A stretch of DNA of 7,284 nucleotides from Lysobacterales bacterium UBA5700. Its GTDB lineage: Bacteria; Pseudomonadota; Gammaproteobacteria; Xanthomonadales; Xanthomonadaceae. Made by a program: the position numbers and the translations under genes. The notes beneath the pieces were generated by a model, which worked only from the letters and a program-made list of their open reading frames with translations, searched no databases and was not told the DNA's origin. The DNA is taken from positions 1 through 7,284 of the forward strand of contig DIHI01000131.1 in assembly GCA_002420085.1 (NCBI GenBank), written 5' to 3'. Each line of letters starts with the position of its first letter. Positions within the stretch are counted from its first letter, which is position 1. Positions 6,158-7,284 of this stretch are shown here, piece by piece.

Positions 6158-7221
6158 GCGAGCGATCCGAACAACAGACCGGTCCCGGCCATCCGCCTCT
6201 GAGCGAGCAAGAGGCGCGGATCGCCGCCCTGCTCACCCGCCTGGCCAGCCCGACCCCGGACGCCCGGATCGATGCCGATATCCTCCGGGCGGCACGCCGG
6301 GCCAGTGAGTCGGAACCCGCCGGGCGCCACCCAGGCCGATACTGGCCGATCGGCGGTGCTCTGGCCGCTGTCCTGGTGGTGAGCCTGTTCTGGCCGGCCC
6401 CCGCCCCGCCGCCGGGCAGCCTGATCGATGGCGACCTCCGCGATGCCGGGCCGGCGTCTCGACTCGATCCGGCGGATATCGATACCGACGCATCGAACGC
6501 CCGATCGAAACGGGCTGTCGAGCCCGCCACCCGCGAAACCGCACCCATGGGGCAGGTCACGGAGCTGGCCACGGAGCTGGCCACGGACCGGGTCATGCCG
6601 CTGTCCGAGCGCGCCACGCCGGCCGCACCACCGCCCCCTGAAGCCACCGCGAGCGCGGCTCTGGTCGAAACCGAGATCGGTGCCGATGCAGCTCCCGCCC
6701 TGCGTCTGAACACACCCAGTGAAGGTCCGGAACGGGCTCGTGCCGCCCTGGCCGACCGCCTGGTGGGGCGGCTCGCCGAGCAGCCCCCCGCCGCAACCGA
6801 GATCGGCACAGCCGAAGCACGCGAACGCCAGGGACGCGAAAGCGATCGCGAGGAAACGGCAGCCGACCTCTCCGCTGCCCCCGCAGCCGCAGCCGCAGCA
6901 CCGGCCAGTGCGCCAGCAGCGAAAGCGTCATCGGCTGAAACAGTCGCGGCCGATCCGCGTTCCCCGACGACCGGGAGTCAGACCGCCAGCCCGCTGCGGT
7001 TGCGCGACCCGACCCCGATCTCACTGCCGGAACCGGAACCGATGCCATTCCTGCCGCCGGTCGAGCGCGATGCCGAACTGGCGCCCGAGGATTGGCTGGA
7101 ACGCATTCGGCAACGGATGGCCCTGGGCGCTCGCCAGGATGCCTCAAAGAGTCTGGAGCGCTTCATCGCACGCCATCCCGACCATCCACTGCCGGAAGAC
7201 CTGGCCGGCTTGCTGCGCTGA
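6154..7221 (+). CDS. Single-pass membrane protein, candidate anti-sigma factor
   Basis: I do not recognise a named family with certainty. The 355-residue product has a cytoplasmic N-terminal segment (1-62) with a helical stretch from L-S-E-Q-E-A-R to R-A-A-R-R-A. One membrane helix follows (about 63-80, Y-W-P-I-G-G-A-L-A-A-V-L-V-V). A long Pro/Ala/Glu-rich, probably disordered periplasmic part spans about 81-300. A compact C-terminal motif lies at 310-352: E-D-W-L-E-R-I-R, a spaced A...L-E-R-F-I-A-R-H-P, and P-L-P-E-D-L. That C-terminal pattern recurs, to my recollection, in partners of ECF sigma factors in gammaproteobacteria. The protein has no cysteine, so it is not a zinc-finger (ZAS) anti-sigma factor. 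Four-base overlap with the sigma gene and the N-in single-pass topology support sequestration of the sigma factor at the membrane. Odd features are the duplicated T-E-L-A and the Ala run at 241-249. Confidence 0.6.
   Translation: MSERSEQQTGPGHPPLSEQEARIAALLTRLASPTPDARIDADILRAARRASESEPAGRHPGRYWPIGGALAAVLVVSLFWPAPAPPPGSLIDGDLRDAGPASRLDPADIDTDASNARSKRAVEPATRETAPMGQVTELATELATDRVMPLSERATPAAPPPPEATASAALVETEIGADAAPALRLNTPSEGPERARAALADRLVGRLAEQPPAATEIGTAEARERQGRESDREETAADLSAAPAAAAAAPASAPAAKASSAETVAADPRSPTTGSQTASPLRLRDPTPISLPEPEPMPFLPPVERDAELAPEDWLERIRQRMALGARQDASKSLERFIARHPDHPLPEDLAGLLR
6559..6582 (+). repeat. 12-bp perfect tandem duplication in the candidate anti-sigma gene
   Basis: ACGGAGCTGGCC occurs twice in tandem (6559-6570 and 6571-6582), followed by a partial third ACGGA. 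In frame it encodes T-E-L-A twice in the low-complexity periplasmic linker. Confidence 0.9.
6881..6898 (+). repeat. Hexamer microsatellite, three CCGCAG units
   Basis: CCGCAG is repeated three times exactly and continues imperfectly on both sides. It encodes the Pro/Ala-rich run near residues 241-250 of the membrane protein. Gain or loss of units would keep the frame and change linker length. Confidence 0.8.
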
Positions 7222-7240
7222 CCGGTCAACATCGGCGCCT

Positions 7241-7267
7241 GCAAGGTGCGCATGATCGTGCCCTTGC
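7241..7267 (+). other. Hairpin downstream of the sigma/membrane-protein operon
   Basis: GCAAGG (7241-7246) pairs with CCTTGC (7262-7267). Inside it, GCGC (7248-7251) pairs with GTGC (7258-7261), leaving one bulged T and a six-base loop. It begins 19 bases after the operon's TGA. There is no T tract, so a termination role is uncertain. It also overlaps a possible start codon at 7252, whose ribosome site would be inside the stem. Confidence 0.35.
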
Positions 7268-7284
7268 GAGCCGATCGGACCAAG

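Noticed and set aside
6978..7283. Minus-strand frame covering the right edge
   Set aside because: It is mainly antisense to the C-terminal end of the membrane protein; Ser/Arg/Gly-rich with no recognisable product.
1..7284. tRNA, rRNA, CRISPR array, insertion sequence or phage genes
   Set aside because: I saw no T-arm-like motifs in the spacers, no regularly spaced repeats and no transposase, integrase or phage-like product.
1..7284. Frequent CGATCG and GATC words
   Set aside because: They are spread through ordinary coding sequence and may just reflect codon preference; without genome-wide counts no claim is possible.

Overview
The window reads as chromosomal DNA of a high-GC gammaproteobacterium. 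The order Xanthomonadales/Lysobacterales or a relative is my guess from codon use and protein style, not proven. Base composition changes sharply near position 900. Sample 60-base rows left of it have about 37-57% GC (for example 24/60 at 241-300 and 22/60 at 661-720). Rows right of it run near 65% (39/60 at 1081-1140).

Layout: (1) 1-407, minus strand, is the N-terminal part of an exported protein with a signal peptide, an IPT/TIG-like segment and the start of a collagen-like Gly-X-Y tract; it runs off the left edge. (2) 408-1041 is a long, mostly non-coding, partly AT-rich spacer with several inverted repeats. (3) 1042-3879, plus strand, is a two-gene unit with no gap: an NhaC-family Na+/H+ antiporter and an NSS (SNF) family Na+-dependent transporter. 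One gene can expel Na+ and the other can spend the Na+ gradient on solute uptake. (4) 3880-4054 is a GC-rich spacer with a 16-bp palindrome and a 12-bp tandem duplication. (5) 4055-5440 is xseA, the exonuclease VII large subunit, followed by a strong hairpin. (6) 5609-7221 is a translationally coupled pair: an ECF-type sigma factor and a Cys-free single-pass membrane protein that is probably its regulator (candidate anti-sigma factor). The last 63 bases hold a hairpin and possibly the start of another gene.

Most genes belong to well-known families. The points most worth a second look are the sigma/membrane-protein pair with no zinc-finger cysteines, the apparently leaderless start of the sigma gene, the low-GC collagen-like locus at a composition boundary, and three independent perfect 12-bp tandem duplications in about 5 kb.
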